Assembly: GCA_014382585.1 (NCBI GenBank)
Contig: JACNJL010000020.1
Span: 44,994-96,049 of the forward strand
Source: Limisphaerales bacterium
GTDB taxonomy: Bacteria; Verrucomicrobiota; Verrucomicrobiia; Limisphaerales; UBA1100
Direction of reading: 5' to 3'
DNA: 51,056 nt
A program made the position numbers and the translations under genes. This document shows, in pieces, positions 50,300-51,056 of the stretch (positions are counted from its first letter, which is position 1; each line of letters starts with the position of its first letter). A model generated the notes under the pieces. That model was not told where the DNA came from and searched no databases. It saw only the letters and a list, made by a program, of their open reading frames with translations.

Positions 50300-51056
50300 A
50301 TGAAACGATTTATTTTTCCATTGTTGGCCGCCGTGTGCCTGCAAAGCGCCGAGGCGCGCATCAATGTCACCAGCCTTCCGGGGCGCGACTCGGTGCAGCT
50401 TACTATTTACAACAGCGCCGACCTCACGCTCGTCAAAGAAACCCGCACGCTCACACTCAAAAAAGGCCGCAACCGCCTGGAGTTTTCCTGGGCCGGAACA
50501 TTGATTGATCCCACGAGTGTGGAGTTCCGTCCCATCACTCACGCCGATGAAGTGGAAATTCTTGACGTGCGTTTTCCGCCGCGTGTCACGAACACGCTCG
50601 AGTGGAACATCCATAGCGAGTTCGCCGGCGAAGTGAAAACGGAAATCCGTTACTTCACCAGCGGCATCACGTGGAACGCCGATTACCTTTGCGAAGCCAA
50701 CGCCAACGAAAACCAAATGACCTTCGCCGGTAATGTCCGCGTCACCAATCGTAGCGGCGAAGATTATCCAAAAGCGCAAATCCGCCTCGTCGTGGGTGTC
50801 GTCCGCCTCGTAGAAAAAATCATCGACCTTGCCCGCCAAGGCCAACCCGCCCCGCCAAGCGGCGGGCCGAGGCCATCTATTTCAACGGCCACAAGAGCCC
50901 GCGCCGCCGGTGCGATGGGCCAAGCGCTTGCCGAGGCTGAACAAAGAAAAGACGTCGCCAAAGAAGCCCTTGGCGAATATTTCCTCTACACCGTTGGCGG
51001 ACGCGACACGATTGCCAATGGCTGGAGCAAACGCCTTCCCTCATTCAACACCGCCG
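50300..51056 (+). CDS. Exported DUF4139 protein, C-terminal part cut by window edge
   Basis: Starts at the ATG at 50300, six bases after a clear AAGGAG (50288-50293), one of the few strong ribosome sites here. A signal peptide (MKRFIFPLLAAVCLQSAEA) leads into RINVTSLPGRDSVQLTIYNS and TLTLKKGRNRLEFSWAGTLI, the same N-terminal domain as its neighbour. At least 252 residues are visible and the frame runs off the right edge. At about residues 180-193 a Pro/Gly-rich stretch (RQGQPAPPSGGPRPS) is coded by a GC-rich palindrome at 50851-50866, probably a repeat insertion that kept the frame. It probably works with, or duplicates, the upstream paralogue. Confidence 0.85.
   Translation, partial: MKRFIFPLLAAVCLQSAEARINVTSLPGRDSVQLTIYNSADLTLVKETRTLTLKKGRNRLEFSWAGTLIDPTSVEFRPITHADEVEILDVRFPPRVTNTLEWNIHSEFAGEVKTEIRYFTSGITWNADYLCEANANENQMTFAGNVRVTNRSGEDYPKAQIRLVVGVVRLVEKIIDLARQGQPAPPSGGPRPSISTATRARAAGAMGQALAEAEQRKDVAKEALGEYFLYTVGGRDTIANGWSKRLPSFNTA

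Overview
This is a high-GC bacterial chromosomal window, most likely from a free-living member of the Verrucomicrobiota (Limisphaerales/Pedosphaerales-like). That placement is an inference from gene content: two Tat-exported DUF1501 proteins, three Gfo/Idh/MocA oxidoreductases (two with Tat signals), a sulfatase, a PQQ-type sugar dehydrogenase, PQQ-like beta-propellers, an FG-GAP/UnbV protein, GYF_2 and DUF4139 proteins, and dispersed palindromic intergenic repeats. Most starts lack an obvious Shine-Dalgarno sequence. I saw no rRNA, tRNA, CRISPR array, insertion sequence, prophage or integrase.

Layout. 0-9 kb: a proline/glycine-rich repeat protein cut by the left edge, a lactonase/class II aldolase pair, a Gfo/Idh/MocA oxidoreductase divergent from an M20 deacylase across a large perfect-centred palindrome, a MORN + FG-GAP + UnbV lipoprotein and a class V aminotransferase. 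9-17 kb: small hypothetical proteins among micro-duplications, the DUF1501 pair, an antitoxin followed by an internally deleted ParE-like toxin coupled to a sulfatase, a sugar dehydrogenase, an unrecorded 52-residue membrane protein and a DPxTGLPL-repeat protein. 17-28 kb is housekeeping: rnc, clpP, clpX, an aminotransferase, dnaA with a candidate oriC, a P-II gene, pyrD, and the overlapping chain tyrA-aroA-cmk.

28-39.6 kb is the most interesting part. Eight tightly spaced minus-strand genes (gaps 7-43 bp) lie divergent from a MarR regulator: two exported PQQ-like propellers, a DUF3311-like membrane protein with an RG-rich tail, a sodium:solute symporter, an EhpF/LuxE-like adenylating enzyme, an aldehyde-dehydrogenase-fold enzyme that keeps the cysteine but lacks the usual general-base glutamate motif, an iron-containing alcohol dehydrogenase and a two-lobed CbiX/SirB-like protein. 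Together they suggest import of an organic acid followed by carboxylate-to-aldehyde-to-alcohol reduction (or the reverse), under MarR control. The substrate is unknown.

39.6-51 kb: a membrane pyrophosphatase with an unusual acidic tail, two paralogous Tat-exported Gfo/Idh/MocA proteins on either side of a double-GYF_2 membrane protein and an acidic lipoprotein, an ECF sigma factor with a zinc-finger anti-sigma factor and a YbjQ-family protein, and two tandem DUF4139 proteins, the second cut by the right edge.
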